From NCBI GenBank assembly GCA_033439795.1, contig JAUTDP010000010.1:1178001-1242000 (forward strand): a stretch of 64,000 bases of DNA, written 5' to 3'. The translations under genes were made by a program, and so were the position numbers. This document shows, one piece after another, positions 43,840 through 56,075 of this stretch. Source of the stretch: Sordaria brevicollis (lineage: Eukaryota; Ascomycota; Sordariomycetes; Sordariales; Sordariaceae). Under the pieces are notes generated by a model. That model was not told where the DNA came from. It searched no databases and was given only the letters and a program-made list of their open reading frames with translations. Positions within the stretch are counted from its first letter, which is position 1. Every line of letters begins with the position of its first letter.

Positions 43840-46800
43840 TTACACTTTACCGCCATGTCCATTTATACACCATCTTTCTTGCCATAGTTGGCCGGCATCT
43901 CTGAAACCTACACACGGGGAACATGGACCAGTCAAGCCCACGACCTCTGGTCGGGCTCTTCTCCGTCATGGACTGCTCTGGCTAACGTATTCCCATGCTA
44001 CAGTAACATTCTGCCCTTCTGGCCAGTTGAGAGGTTGGCTGTCCATGCATGGCTATCAAGGCCTAACCGATCGGCTTGCCGCAGCTTTTAGTCGTGGCTC
44101 ACAATGACCGGATACTTCGTGTCTGGTGCTCGCCTACCACCACGATGGTCCGCTGCAGAGTACCACTGTTCTGATCAGAAACGATGCTGAAGAAGGTCTG
44201 ATACGCGGTGAAAACTCTGGTCTTACGTGGTGTTAGGCCTTTGGGCCCGGAGGACCCTTAGTATCACCGACGACCATGAATTCAAAGGTCAGGAACAAAT
44301 ATCACTAAACCGCATCAAATTGGATATGAGATGAGGAGAAAGGGAGCAACGGGACAAAAAGCAAGGAGAAGAAACACAGCCCAGGCACCGGGGCAGATCT
44401 GCAAGCGGCCGGCCCCACACCAACCGCCCGCGCCCCGGGGTCACTGGTGATGCGGCCAGGCATTTCTTCCCTGACAGTTATCCCTCCACCATTCCCCATT
44501 CCCGTGTGAAAGAGCACAGTCAAGGCCAAGGCAGGAATATTGGCCGAAGAGACTGGTATTCGCATCCGGTCCGAGTGCGTCTCTGTTGCTGCGTGCAAGT
44601 AACCGAAGCTTCCTCGGCTGCAACCTGCCTCCCAATGTGCTGAGCTGTGACCTCGTGTCAAAAAAGTGATTTCACACGCCGTTCGCGATGTACCAACTTG
44701 CCGTTGACCCCTTTTCAATACATGAGATTATTGGTATTGTTGGATCTTCGACGGCTATCGGAATTCTACGAACTCTTTGCCCAAGCTGGACATATTGTTG
44801 CCATATGGTGCAGGAGAAGAGAAGAGGAAAACAGGGCCAAAAAAGAGCACCATATGTTCTTGACTTCTTTGACAAAGTTTCCGGAATTCCCTTTCACCTC
44901 CTTGAAGCTTTCCTGGCCCAATCTCTCTAAGCAATATTGTTGGTATCAGCACACAAGAATTGGACTCCGAGTTGCGTTTTACGACACACTACTGCGAGCT
45001 CCCGCTCCTGCAGAAGCTTGTCCCACCTATCCCGTGTTTCCATCGTCCTTGTCCTACCTTGGCCCCCTTGATCTTTCTTGGTGACCGCCCCTTCTCATGT
45101 GTTGCCAGCCCGTGTGCCCGTGTGCCCTACTCTTGCCTTGGCTGCCTTCTTTGCCTTTCTGCCTTTTCTCATCTCTTCAAACGGGAAGCTCCGGGAGGCC
45201 CCAAATGCCTCGCATGGTTGTCTACTAGGAATGTTTGCCTGAATAGCTCACCGAAGGAAGAAAAACGGCTACATTCTGTGTTCGTTGCGTTGGGGGTATC
45301 TACTCACATAGGACGGCATATGGAACTCCTAACAGCCCTTGCCACTCATACGCAAGAAAGGAAGCCGTTGTGGTCAACCTAGGTAGATCTAGATAAATCG
45401 ACAATTAATTTACACCCGCTACCCTCGGCACGGCATACGAGATAGGTAAGGTATGCAATATACCTCAAAACCAAGAGCCAACGCGCCGCTGTATAGGCTG
45501 GATGAACAAGAAAGTAGTAGATATAGAGTTTGGGTTCCACAGATCACACAAGATGCCGCCGCTGTACGGCATAGTAAGTAGCGTAGTGCCTGCCCACCAC
45601 ACCTAAAGTGTGGTTATTGTTCCTCAGACAGACATTATGCACACATAAGTACACACACACAGAACTCGAAAGAGGTTTAATATCTGTATCTACCGAACCG
45701 CCCAACCGCCAACCGCCAACCGACGGAACCGAGAGCAAGCCAGGACACAAAACAAAAGGCACAGAGACACACAAGACATACATACAAACCTCATAAGTAG
45801 AAGTAGGACCCCCAACAACCTAACAACAATGGTTGCACTAAAACCAGCGGCAGGAGGAGAGGAATCATCCTTTCCCAACTTCCCTTCCCGTGTCTCGATA
45901 TCCGGCAAGAAGATGTAACCCCGCGCAACATGCAAGTAATGTGTCGAGTGAATTGATGTGTTTTCTGTAAGACAACAACCAAGATTTGCTGTCGTGCCGT
46001 TTTGTCTCTCACCCCCACTTCCGGTGCCCCTTGGTCGCAGTGTCTTGAAGTCATGATTTTTTTCCTCCCGGGAGCGGGAAGATGGAGCAATTCACTGATT
46101 TGTACACAAAAGAGTTGTGACATGAAAGAGTGGATGAAAACCTCCACATCTTCATGTACTCTATAGAAAGGATGTCAAAAGGTTTGGATGACATGATGAA
46201 GCGACCTTGATGAACCCGTCCTCTCGCTGCTTCTCAGTCCTCGGTCCAGACCGGGGAAATAAACTGTCTTGACGGTATTCCTAGGTAAAAAGTAAGAGAG
46301 AATGGAGACACACTCCACCACTATATCATAGACATGGGACAAAGAGACTTGAGTCCCTATGTTTCAGTCAGTTCACAGATGACGATACGGTTGGGGGAAA
46401 AAAAACAAGCTTTGTGAGCACAAAGCATTTGGCCTCGCTGGTGTAACGTGGGCTTACAGCATGTTCCGGAGCAGAAGAGGGGGGGGGGGGGGGGGGGGGG
46501 AACCAACAAAACGTTTCGTTGTAGGAAAGAGAAAAATGTGACTTGACGGAGCATGAGAAATGAAAGGTGCGATGTTGAAGGTGTGGCTGTTGATAAAAGA
46601 GGCAGGCACATCATATGGATGTGTTGCAACCGAGAAAGTGTGCGTGGCTTTGTAAAATGTTCACATCCTCCGGGAGAGGAGAAAAAAGAGAAGGGGACTC
46701 GCCCAACAGATACTACTCCCGCAAAACAAAAAAAGCAGGCTCCCTCGAAGTCTCATAGATGTATCAAGTATGAACCCGGATAACCAAGCGGTGAACCACT

Positions 46801-47341
46801 CAGAAACAAGGAGTGAAAACGAATCTTGTTTCGGTACACCCGGAAATTTGTTGGGGAAGACAAACCTCAACCGGTCGAAACGGGTCTCAAAGCCACCAAA
46901 CCGGCCGGTTAAGGTGAGTCTCTCGCTCGAGACACAGAGGGGAACGTGAAGATCGACGGAGCAAAAGACAAGAAGCGTGCTATGAAGAAAAACTCGAGAC
47001 CTGGCAATGTACCGGTGTGGACACTCTGGCCCCAAGAGGACGACGGTGATTTATGATTTGAAACATGAGACTGAAGAAAGTTTTCGGTGCCAGCAGATAC
47101 TGCAGACCGATTCTGTTCGCATCGTCAGAGGCACCACAGTGGAAGCAATGTGATTAACGACGGGATAAGTATGTACGCATTTATTCCAGCTGCTAATGTA
47201 TGGCCTTCCATGCGCCGGGGTGCTATTTATCCCCCGGCCTAAAATACTAGACATTGCCGATCTAAACTCAAGTCACCCAACTCTCCAGGAACGGAATGAC
47301 CAGCTAGAGCCCCAATCGCTGGTTCTAAACCGCTACTGTGT
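43840..47341. other. Gene-poor region between the MITE and csn-2
   Basis: Only unrecognised short frames (up to 145 codons at 44305-45084, overlapping on both strands). Simple repeats include three CCAACCG units at 45702-45722 and a G22 run at 46479-46500. The right end holds the csn-2 3' flank. No RNA gene was recognised. Confidence 0.5.
46479..46500. repeat. Homopolymer (G)22
   Basis: Twenty-two consecutive G between GCAGAAGA and AACCAAC, in the csn-2 3' flank, about 840 bp from its stop codon. Confidence 0.9.
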
Positions 47342-48873
47342 CTAGCTAGCTGCCCGCTGCTGTAGTCCAAAACGGCGGCCGCGTTTGCCGGGGCCCATCG
47401 GCCGCACGGAGTCATCCAATGAACCCATGTCAGCATATGGATCTGACATCGAGTTCATGAAGTCTCCCTGGTTGGACTGAAACCCGTCAACGTTCTTGAA
47501 CACCGCACTGAACAGATTCCCTACAGCCTCGGCAAGGACAGTGATGCCCTGGACATGATCCGCATCTTGTTGTGACTCAAGTTCCAGCACGCCTTGGCGT
47601 TCATCGATGCGGCCCTTGACACGTCCGTCAACGATCAAGAAGCTCAGGATGTCCATAACCTCCGGCTCGGTAATGCGTAGCCTCTCCGCAATCCAGCTAA
47701 CTTTCATGCGGGTATATGGAGCAATGATCTTGACCACTCCCTTGGTACGCATGTTCCGCGTGACCTCGTCAATATTCTCGGCAATGAATGGATCTGCCAG
47801 CACGTCGGGGTTCTTTTGCAGCACATCCTCGTATCTGTAGATATCGTCGCGCTGGTATGCGTCCACGAGCTCCGTCATAGCAGAGATGCGAGGGTCATTC
47901 CTGTATGGCTTCATCTCTTGGCTGTCAAAGGGGTTGATGTCCGATTTCATCAGCATTGTCGTCAAGAGCAGATACTTGAGAACCTGGATACGGCGAAGAT
48001 CACCGGCCTCGTCGTAGTTGCGAAAAGCCTCAAAGAAGTCACTCTGCGCCTCTTTCCAGTTTTCCTCGCTCATGTGCATCTTGCCACCACACTCGCGGAT
48101 GACGCCCTGAATTTTGGGATGGGGCACGGCTGACCGCACCTTGAGCGCCTTCTGGTAGAGAACCTTGAGCTGGTTGTTGTTGCGTGTTTCAGAGTACATT
48201 TGAATTTCCAGAGCGTAGATCTCCAAGGAGTAGGTACCCTTGCTGGGGTCGTCGGTTCCGTCGGGCTTTCGGCATGCATTATGAAGCTCCCTTAGCTTGC
48301 GTGCGACTGCGTGGTAGTCCTTACGCTCGAGCAGCAGTCGCGCAAGCTTGATGTTCGTCTTCAGCCATAGGCGCTCGTTGTTTGTGTTTTGGAAGCACTG
48401 GAGTGTGAGGGAGTAGAACTTTTCGATGCATTGCACAGCTTTGGGGTCGTCGTGTCCTTTCTCGATATAGTTGAGCATGTTGTCGATGGACTTTTCGGAG
48501 TAGTTCCTCGTCACGGCTGACTTGACATAGGTCAGGAGTTCTTCGTAATGCTCGGTTGCCTGTTTCCATTGTTAGTTGCGGTCAACCATGCACGGTCCCC
48601 AATACCAGCACTTACTTCTTGGTATCGCTTGAGTTTGAACTCTAGCTTGATAGCTTGTTTAAGTGCCTTGAAGCCCCAATCTCCCTTCTCCGGCTCGAGT
48701 GGTGGTATGCTTAGGAACTCTTGAAGAGCTTCCTCGGAGTCTGTTGTTTTCGTCTGCTTGGCATTGTAGTACTTGTTTTCGATATCGACATCGCCGCTAT
48801 CCTCCTCCTCATCGTCTTCGTACTCGAAGTCATACTCCTCATCAGAGTCTTGCATGAAATCGTCGTCGGACAT
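47342..48873 (-). CDS. csn-2: COP9 signalosome subunit 2
   Basis: Two exons (48873-48616, 48559-47342) give 491 residues. CSN2 is a PCI-domain scaffold subunit of the COP9 signalosome, which removes NEDD8 from cullins and so tunes SCF-type ubiquitin ligases. Visible: the acidic N-terminus MSDDDFMQDSDEEYDFEYED characteristic of CSN2/Rpn6-type subunits; helical repeats with CFQNTNNERLWLKTNIKLARL; and the C-terminal PCI domain (about 300-435), with YTRMKVSWIAERLRI followed by the winged-helix part VDGRVKGRIDERQGVLEL. Length matches the family (about 440-500). The intron is in phase 0 between RYQE and ATEHYEELL. The start lies in a 654-bp region shared with cwc25. Confidence 0.95.
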
Positions 48874-49527
48874 GATTGTGGTTGATAACGTGAACGTGAA
48901 CGTAAACGAATCGTTGTTTTAATGATGGGAGGTTGGTGTTGACAGATACTGGTGGAAGGAGGCGTAGACTGGCGTGAGGATGGAGGGTTTACCTCGTGTG
49001 GTGGTGATTTGTTTCAAGAAGAAGTTGTACGATGTGAACGCGAAGTGATAAAAGTGTGGTCAATGAAGGTACGTAGCGAACGGTGAACAGGTGCAGTCAG
49101 TGTGGGTTGTGGTCGCGCCTGCCTCTGTAAGGCTGAAGCTCGAGTGGGGAGGAGCTTCGTCAAGGTGGAGAAATTGCTGTGGAGTGGTGCTTATCGATTG
49201 GTCACGCGCAAGCGTCAAAAGCCCAGCCGCTGGGGTGTAGTTGCATAACTTTTAAGTGCCGTAGGTCCAGTACTAGCGGCCAGGGCGTCTTTGCTGCCCG
49301 GCCTTCCAAAAATTGTCCTTACATCAACAACACCCAGCCTGTTGCCACTCGACAACCATTTCCATCGCGCATCCTAAACACATTCAACAAAGCCCAGTCT
49401 CACACGGCCTATAGACCACCGAAAGAGCCCTCAAATATACCATCTCTCAATCAAATCGCCCGACACCCCCTGATCAACCACAACATAATTCCTCCGCCGC
49501 TGCACCAGCAGCACCAACACCGCCAAG
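48874..49527. promoter_or_regulatory. Divergent promoter region, csn-2 / cwc25
   Basis: 654 bp between two divergent start codons. Close to the csn-2 ATG there are three near-identical units (AACGTGAACGTGAACGTAAACG, 48887 onward, interrupted here only by sequence drift). The cwc25 side ends in an A/C-rich leader with CACCAACACCGCCAAG before its ATG. No TATA box is evident. Confidence 0.5.
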
Positions 49528-50853
49528 ATGGGTTCCGGCGATCTGAACATGAAAAAGAGTTGGCATCCCCAGCGATCGGGGAACGTCGCCGCCACGCAAA
49601 AGGCCGAAGCCGAAGCGATCGCCGAGCGCAAGAAGCTGCAGCAGCGGCTGCAAGAAATCGAAGAAGAGCGACGCAAGGAGGAGATCCAGAAGGCGCTCGA
49701 GGCCGCCGGCGGCAAGCGCAAGATCGACCGCGTCGAATGGATGTACAGCGGCCCGACCGACGGGCAGGCCGGCGGCGACTCGGCCGAGAACGAGGCGTAC
49801 CTGCTTGGCAAGCGGCGAATCGACAAGCTGCTCCAGGACAACGATACCAAGAAGGCGCTGTCGAAGCAGCCGCAGCAAGATCTCCTCTCAGCCGCGGGCC
49901 AGGCGGCACCGACAATCGCCAATGCGCGCGATGTGGCGACCAAGATTCGTGAAGATCCACTGCTGGCGATCAAGAGGCAGGAACAACAGGCGTACGAGGC
50001 GATGATGAACGATCCTATCAAGCGCCGGCAGCTGCTTGCGTCTATGGGCATCGATGACTCGCAGATTGCGAAAAAGGATGGAAAAGAGGAGCGACGACAC
50101 AAACACCGTTCTCACCACCATCACCATCGCTCAGAACGACACCACAGGGATCGCGATGACGAGCGCGAGCGCGATAGAGACAGGGACAGAGACAGAGATA
50201 GACACTCCCGCCGACGCAGATCGGATTCCCGCGATCGGTCGAGGAGCAGGAGCCCACGGAGGCGGAGCGATGATGACGAAGACCGAAGCAAGCGACGCAG
50301 GCGAGATTCGCCAGACAGGTCAAGGAGGCGGGATCGGGATGAGAGCCCCAGAAGCCGGAGAGACAACAGGGATGATAGCAGGTCGCGGAGACATAGGTCT
50401 CGAGATCGCTCTCGGTCTAGGTCAAGGTCACCTGGTGGCCGCTCGTCACGAAGAAGGGAGTACTCTCGAGAGCGCGAGAATGGAGCATCTTTGCGTAGAG
50501 ATGATCGGAATCGTGACCAGCGACCACCACGGAGGGAAGATGACCGACCAAGGTACATTGGTGGCCTTAATAGGGGAGGCAGACAGCCACAGCCGGAAGT
50601 GGATGACAAGAAGGCAGAGGAGGAGCGAGCCAAGAAGTTGGCTGCTATGCAAGCGGCTGCCACCGATTTGGACAAGGCGCGCGAGGAGCGGCTCAAGGCT
50701 CTTGCGGAAGCAGAGAGGGCGGAGAGAGAAGCGGACGAGAAGGCGCGTCAGCAAAACAAGAAGTACCGTGGAGGTGATGCTGGGTTCATGAGTGGTCTGC
50801 ATAGTAGGGCGGCTGACATGAAGATTGCAGACCGCATGAATGGGAGAGTTTAA
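49528..50853 (+). CDS. cwc25: Pre-mRNA-splicing factor Cwc25
   Basis: Intronless, 441 residues. Cwc25 joins the catalytically activated spliceosome and promotes the first transesterification. The start MGSGDLNMKKSWHP is the family signature (Cir_N domain). A long Glu/Lys/Arg helix (about 20-70) leads to KIDRVEWMYSGP, also conserved. The middle is an Arg/Asp/Ser-rich segment (about 185-340) with many RS, RD and RE dipeptides, typical of nuclear splicing proteins. The C-terminal 60 residues form a charged helix (EEERAKKLAAMQAAATDLDK) and end GFMSGLHSRAADMKIADRMNGRV, with a motif resembling the conserved tail of the family. The protein is longer than yeast Cwc25 owing to the RS/RD region. Confidence 0.93.
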   Translation: MGSGDLNMKKSWHPQRSGNVAATQKAEAEAIAERKKLQQRLQEIEEERRKEEIQKALEAAGGKRKIDRVEWMYSGPTDGQAGGDSAENEAYLLGKRRIDKLLQDNDTKKALSKQPQQDLLSAAGQAAPTIANARDVATKIREDPLLAIKRQEQQAYEAMMNDPIKRRQLLASMGIDDSQIAKKDGKEERRHKHRSHHHHHRSERHHRDRDDERERDRDRDRDRDRHSRRRRSDSRDRSRSRSPRRRSDDDEDRSKRRRRDSPDRSRRRDRDESPRSRRDNRDDSRSRRHRSRDRSRSRSRSPGGRSSRRREYSRERENGASLRRDDRNRDQRPPRREDDRPRYIGGLNRGGRQPQPEVDDKKAEEERAKKLAAMQAAATDLDKAREERLKALAEAERAEREADEKARQQNKKYRGGDAGFMSGLHSRAADMKIADRMNGRV

Positions 50854-51125
50854 GTACTGAGGAAAGTTTTTTTTAAAGGATCATAATGTTGATTAGATAC
50901 CCGGTCAGAATGCATACATCAAGCGTCGAATGGTTATAGAACAAAATGACTTTTCTCACATCGCGGAAACACTCAGGCGAACAACACCAGGAATATGATG
51001 AACTGTAATCTTTCCAAAAGTATGCTACACCTCCTACATCATGCCGTGATATTCAGCAAGCCTTGCCAGACCTAATAACACAGGTTTTCTGATATATCAT
51101 TAATTCATACTCCTCACCCGATCCC
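50854..51125. other. Convergent 3' region, cwc25 / methylcrotonyl-CoA carboxylase
   Basis: 272 bp between two converging stop codons. Must contain both 3' UTRs; AT-rich stretches around 50870-50900 and 51090-51110 are plausible polyadenylation zones, but no site is assigned. Confidence 0.5.
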
Positions 51126-53482
51126 CTAAGCGCTCTCCTCAGCCTCTTCGAAGAGGACCAGAACGGTTCCGGCCTTGCAAATGTCCTGTGTAGAGAAATT
51201 AGCGCCTTGTCCCATTATCATTCATCTGCCGGGTTGTACTTACTCCTTCCTTGTGCGCCAACTTCTTGATGACACCGCTCTGTGGCGACCTGATGACGGT
51301 CTCCATCTTCATCGATTCGATACTGTAATCGGAAGCGTTAGTCACCTATCCAAAGACGTGACCCATGATGAGAGACGCAAAACACTTACACAACCAATGG
51401 GGCACCCTTCTCCACCGACTGGCCCTCCTCAACCTCATTCCTCAAAATCTTGCAAGGCATCGGCGCCACGACGCTAGCAGCAACCTCCTTCAAGCCCAGA
51501 GCCTTGTCGAACCACCCTGGGCTGACGAGTCTTAGCTGAGTCTTATGACCAAGCTGGAAGACCGTCAACTTCTCGGTGTCGGCAGGGTCCTGGACCAAAG
51601 TTGTGTCGATCCTCGCGAGAGGAAAGTAGGTAGTAAGCTTGGTCTTCTTTGCTGACGAAGTCGGCGCTGTTGTGGAAGTAGACTCGGACACAATGTTCTC
51701 AAACACTTGCGGCTTGTCATCACCCTCCTTGCGGACAGAGACGTTGAACAGCTTGTTATTCAACTGGGTGACCTCGACCTCAACAATCTTGCCCTCCTCG
51801 GTGCTGGCATCGTCTTGCACGCGGAACGCAAACTTGCGAGAGTTCTGGGTAGCGGCTTCACCAAAGCCGAGTGTCTGACCGTGGGCGGCGGGGGCACCTT
51901 GTGTCTGGGTACCCAGGAGACCAAGGGCAGCTTGGGCGAACACATCGTTGGAGGTAGGCTTGGCCTCAAACAACTCTCGCTTGTAGTTGTCGATGAAGCC
52001 GGTCTCAACATCACCTTCGATGAAGGCTTGGCTGTTGCAGAGCTTCTTAAGGAACTCAATGTTCGTGCTGAGGCCAACAACTTCGTACTCGCGCAAGGCC
52101 AATTCGAGTTTGCGGATGGCAGTCTCTCTGTCCTTGCCCCGGACGATAAGCTTGGCGATCATGCCATCGTACGCCTCTGAGACAGTGTCTCCTTCCACGA
52201 AGCCGGCGTCGATACGCACATCCTCGTTTGTTTGAGGCTTTGAGAGGTGTACCAGAGTGCCAGAATCGGGAAAGAAGCCCTTTTCAGGGTTCTCGGCGTA
52301 TATCCTGGCCTCGATGGCGGCACCTCTCTCCAGAATCCTGGCTTCGATCTCGTCTTGGGTCAAGGGAAGCTTCTCTCCAGCAGCAACCCTGAACTGCCAC
52401 TCGACAAGATCGGTACCCGTGACCATTTCACTGACGGGATGCTCTACCTGGAGACGAGTGTTCATCTCCATGAAGTAGAACTCGTTGGTGTCCTTGTCCA
52501 AGATGAACTCGACGGTGCCGGCACCAACATAGTCCACAGCAAGGGCAGCCTTCCTGGCCTTATCCCACAGGTCCTTCCTTGTTACATCGTCCAGCAAGGG
52601 CGCAGGGCTCTCCTCGAGGATCTTCTGATGTCTTCTTTGGATACTGCAATCACGCTCGCCAAGGGCCACACAGTTGCCATGACGATCAGCAAAGACTTGG
52701 ACCTCAACGTGCCTGGGGCGCACAACGTATCTCTCGACGAGCATCACCTCACCACCCTCACCGAAGCTGGCGCGAGCCTCAGCCCTTGCGCTCTTGAGCT
52801 GAGCCTCGAACTCGTCGGCGGTGCGCACGATACGCATACCCTTACCACCGCCTCCCTTGACGCTCTTGAGCAGGACGGGGTACTTGATCTCATCAGCCTT
52901 GGCCTTGAGCTGCTCGACAGATTGCTCGGGGCCATGGTAGCCAGGGACACATGGTACGCCAGCGGCGTTCATGATCTCCTTACTACGGGCCTTGTCACCC
53001 ATATCGTGCATGGCTTTAGCGGGAGGACCGACAAAGACAATACCGGCCTCCTCGCATGCCTTGGCAAAGGCGGGGTTCTCGCTCAGGAAACCGTAACCCG
53101 GGTGGAGTGCCTGGATGCCATGTTGCTTCGCGAGCTCGACGATCCGTGGACCATCGAGGTAAGCTGATGGGGCACCGAGGGAGATGGCATATGGGGTGCA
53201 CTTGGCATGTTGAGAAGCGGCGTCGATGTCGGTGTAGAGGGTTGTGGTACGGATGCCCATAGAGGCCGCCGTTCGAGCAACGCGGAGAGCGATCTCACCG
53301 CGGTTTGCGATGAGGACAGATGTGATGGGGGTCACCGAGGTGCTGGTGCTGCCATTGGTAGTGGCTGTTGACGAAGTAGGGGCGGTTGTCGAGAGAAGGC
53401 GGGCCCCTGATCCTGGAGCGGAGGTGGGAGCGGCGCGCAAAGAGGCCGGCAGACGGCGAGAAGCCCGTTTTACTGCGCGCAT
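51126..53482 (-). CDS. mccA: 3-methylcrotonyl-CoA carboxylase alpha (biotin-carrying) subunit, mitochondrial
   Basis: Exons 53482-51390, 51322-51244 and 51185-51126 give 743 residues, close to the animal enzyme. It carboxylates 3-methylcrotonyl-CoA in leucine breakdown. The start at 53482 (MRAVKRASRRLPASLRAAP) gives a classic mitochondrial presequence rich in Arg and Ala; the frame runs open further upstream, but that part is hydrophobic and unlike the family. Biotin carboxylase motifs: SVLIANRGEIALRVARTA, HPGYGFLSENPAFA, the glycine-rich ATP loop KGGGGKGMR, and EMNTRLQVEHPVSE. The biotin attachment site ESMKMET (Lys703) is rebuilt only by splicing GT to TATCG across intron 1. The last exon supplies the domain end ICKAGTVLVLFEEAEESA. 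Pyruvate carboxylase is excluded because no pyruvate-binding domain follows. Confidence 0.94.
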
Positions 53483-54552
53483 GGTGATGGTTTTGGGAAT
53501 GTGCAAAACGAGATGTCGCGACAAGACTTGCGATTGATCTCTGAAGAAGCTGAAAACAGGCAGAAAATAGGAGTGAAGAGTGAAGACCGGGAGGAAGAGA
53601 ACACAGAAACACAAAAACTTGACAAAGCCGAGCAGAGAATACCACAGCCGCCCTTCTGCTAGACTGTCACTGTCCTACCCTTTCGAGCTCTGGGCGGTGC
53701 CTTCCACGCCAATTGGATGTCGTCCATCTTCCCGAGGTTGAGACTGCCGTGTGAGGAGGCCGACACTAGCCGTTGATCCCCTGCCACTTACAAGATCGAT
53801 TTCGTCTTAGTCGCCAACCTCGTGGCCGAAACCTCGTTTCTTGATCTTTGAGGTTGGTTGTTCCTAAGCAGGCCCTCTTGGTTACCGTTATCTCGACATG
53901 GTTGCTGGTCTTGTGTATCAGAAGTCCCTGGCCGCCATTCTCAATCGTGACATGGAAGTCGCGATGTCTTCACTCTTTCCCCAGAATTCGGATGAAAAGT
54001 GAAAGTTGGGGAACGTCATTTTAGACAGGGGTTGTGGGGTTGTTCTCCTCTTCCCCGCATTCTGAGGGCCCCACTGTTAGGAAATTCAACTCCAATGGCA
54101 GGGATAGCTTATCGTGCTCTTATCGCCCAATCCACGGAGCCCACGCTGCTATCGTACAGGCAGGCAATCCTGCCAGCAAGCGTCACCGTCGATGGCGACA
54201 ATCACGGCCGAGGGGGTATCATCGAGAACGTTTGTGAACACGATGTGATGGAAAGTGAATCGAATTGAGCCATATAACTAAAGCCTTGAAGCTCATGATT
54301 TGAAATGCTCCTGGTCAAACGTTCACACACAATTCAACTTCGTTTCGTTTGACAAATTGACCCACCCCGAACGGATCCTCTGCTCCACGGAAGAAAGTCA
54401 TCATTCCACTCGGCGGACCGCCAAACCCACGACTTTAGCACCAAACAACAACAACCTTGATGGCATAGCCTCATCATCATATCCAAACCTCAATTCTTGA
54501 TACAACCACGACCAGAACACCACAAAGACGAATTTTTAAGCAATCAAACACA
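53483..54552. promoter_or_regulatory. Divergent promoter region, carboxylase / PNPOx-like flavoprotein
   Basis: 1,070 bp between divergent start codons. A palindromic CCAATTGG (53709-53716) contains CCAAT in both directions, about 230 bp upstream of the carboxylase start, a plausible site for the CCAAT-binding HAP complex, which is known to act on fungal mitochondrial genes. Only the motif itself is seen. Confidence 0.4.
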
Positions 54553-55403
54553 ATGAACCAACAGATACCTCTCAACTACGAGGCCTCGGCCGGCAACACC
54601 AACATGCGCATCACCAGCGAGCTCCCACCCGAGGTCGTCCAGTGTCTCGAGAACGCGCGGTTCCTGCACCTGGCCACCTGCGTCGACAACATGCCTCACG
54701 TCTCGCTCATGAACTACACCTACCTGCCTTCCTCCCCTTACTCCGACTCCCCCGTCATCGTCATGACCACCAACCCGGCCAGCAAGAAGATGAACAACCT
54801 GGTCGCGAACCCAAACGTTTCTCTGCTTGTTCACGATTGTAAGCCCCTCTCTTCTCTCTACACCTTTGATTACAACCCGATACTAACAGTCACAAAGGGG
54901 TCTCCCATCGCCCCTCCACCTCGCACCAACGCCGTCCCTCGGGCGGCTCTCCCGGCCCCGCCGAACACCGCTCCTCTTCCCTCGCCGCCTTGCTCTTCAA
55001 CCTCAACACCAGCGCCGTCTCCTCCATCAGCGCCACCATCAACGGCTCCGCGAGATTAGTCGACCGCGGCTCCGACGAGGAAAAATTCTACCGCGAGAAG
55101 CACCTGGAGAACAACACGTTTGATAGCGAGCAACCATCATCTATCTTGAACAGTGTGCGGAGAGGCAGCACTGCTGGCCAGCAACAGCAAATATCGGCGA
55201 TATCACCACCGGAGAATGGAGGAGAAGAAGGGGATTATGGTAGGGAGAGGTACGTGGCGGATGAGGATGTGAGGGTGGTGGTGGTGGGGATCCGGGATGT
55301 CCGGATTGCGGACTGGAAGGGGACGGTTCAGGATTGGTTTATTGCGCCGCCTGAGGGGAGGAGTGAAGGGACGAACGAGGCTTTGGTTAATGGTATCCGG
55401 TAG
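54553..55403 (+). CDS. Pyridoxamine 5'-phosphate oxidase-like FMN-binding split-barrel protein
   Basis: Exons 54553-54838 and 54898-55403 give 263 residues. The intron (GTAAGC to CACAAAG) is supported because it joins LLVHD to WVSHRPS in frame with a Trp at the junction, as in the fungal family. The N-terminal part LPPEVVQCLENARFLHLATC, then VDNMPHVSLMNYTYLP and TTNPASKKMNNLVANPNVSLLVHDW, is the FMN-binding split barrel. The second half contains SSISATINGSARLVDRG and ends VRVVVVGIRDVRIADWKGTVQDWF. A Ser/Gly/Pro-rich loop (about 98-125) and a Gln/Ser-rich loop (about 165-190) interrupt the fold. Substrate and reaction are unknown; residues diagnostic of true PNP oxidase are not evident, so a vitamin B6 role should not be assumed. 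Confidence 0.85.
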
Positions 55404-56075
55404 GTTGGAGGTGTCTGATCTGTCGAGGATCGGTAAGAAGTGGTTCTAATTTCGGACAGTTAAGTTGAGGGGAGTCAGGGCATTATCATGCTATATAGAT
55501 ACGTCTTTCTATTCAAAGGGTTAGGGCTGGCGAAGCTGGTTGATGATATTTCCTCGCTTGTGCATACCGCCGCTTGTCATCTCGTACACCCAACAGCGAA
55601 AGTAAACGGTCGGGAAGCCAACACATCGAGTCGACAGGTTAGGCAATGATGAAACGCTTTCATTTTGTAGGTCATGAATTATAATCCTAGCCACCGGTCA
55701 TCCATTTCATTAATCATACAGCCTGATCCATTCTTCCATGCTTGTCCAATGTCCATGTGCTTGTGCTTTTCTCTTTCCCCGTCGACACTAGCAGTGTTTC
55801 AATTTCTTGCTTTTCATCTTCCACCCAGGTTCCATAGGAACATCGTCCTTCTCTTCAGGGGCATGATTCAACCAGAGTATAGGAAACCCTTTCGGAAATG
55901 AAACCGTAAACCGATCCATGAACGCCTACTGGTGCAGAAAGTAAAATGTTACAATTTCAATTACCCCAGCTATTACCACTGGGTATCGTGATCAACGCCG
56001 GCCCCAGACGTGTTCCAATGAACAGTCATAATGACGTGACGTTTAGCAAGAATGCTTTTGTGCAGAAACATGCAC
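55404..56075. other. Convergent intergenic region, PNPOx-like / transporter
   Basis: 672 bp with both 3' UTRs. No gene or repeat recognised; the one open frame (55674-55901) is a low-complexity Ser/Pro/Phe translation. Confidence 0.5.

Noticed and set aside
51386..53614. Longer carboxylase protein beginning at 53614
   Set aside because: The extra 44 residues are a hydrophobic Cys/Phe/Leu run unlike a mitochondrial presequence, whereas the Met at 53482 starts a typical Arg/Ala-rich presequence.
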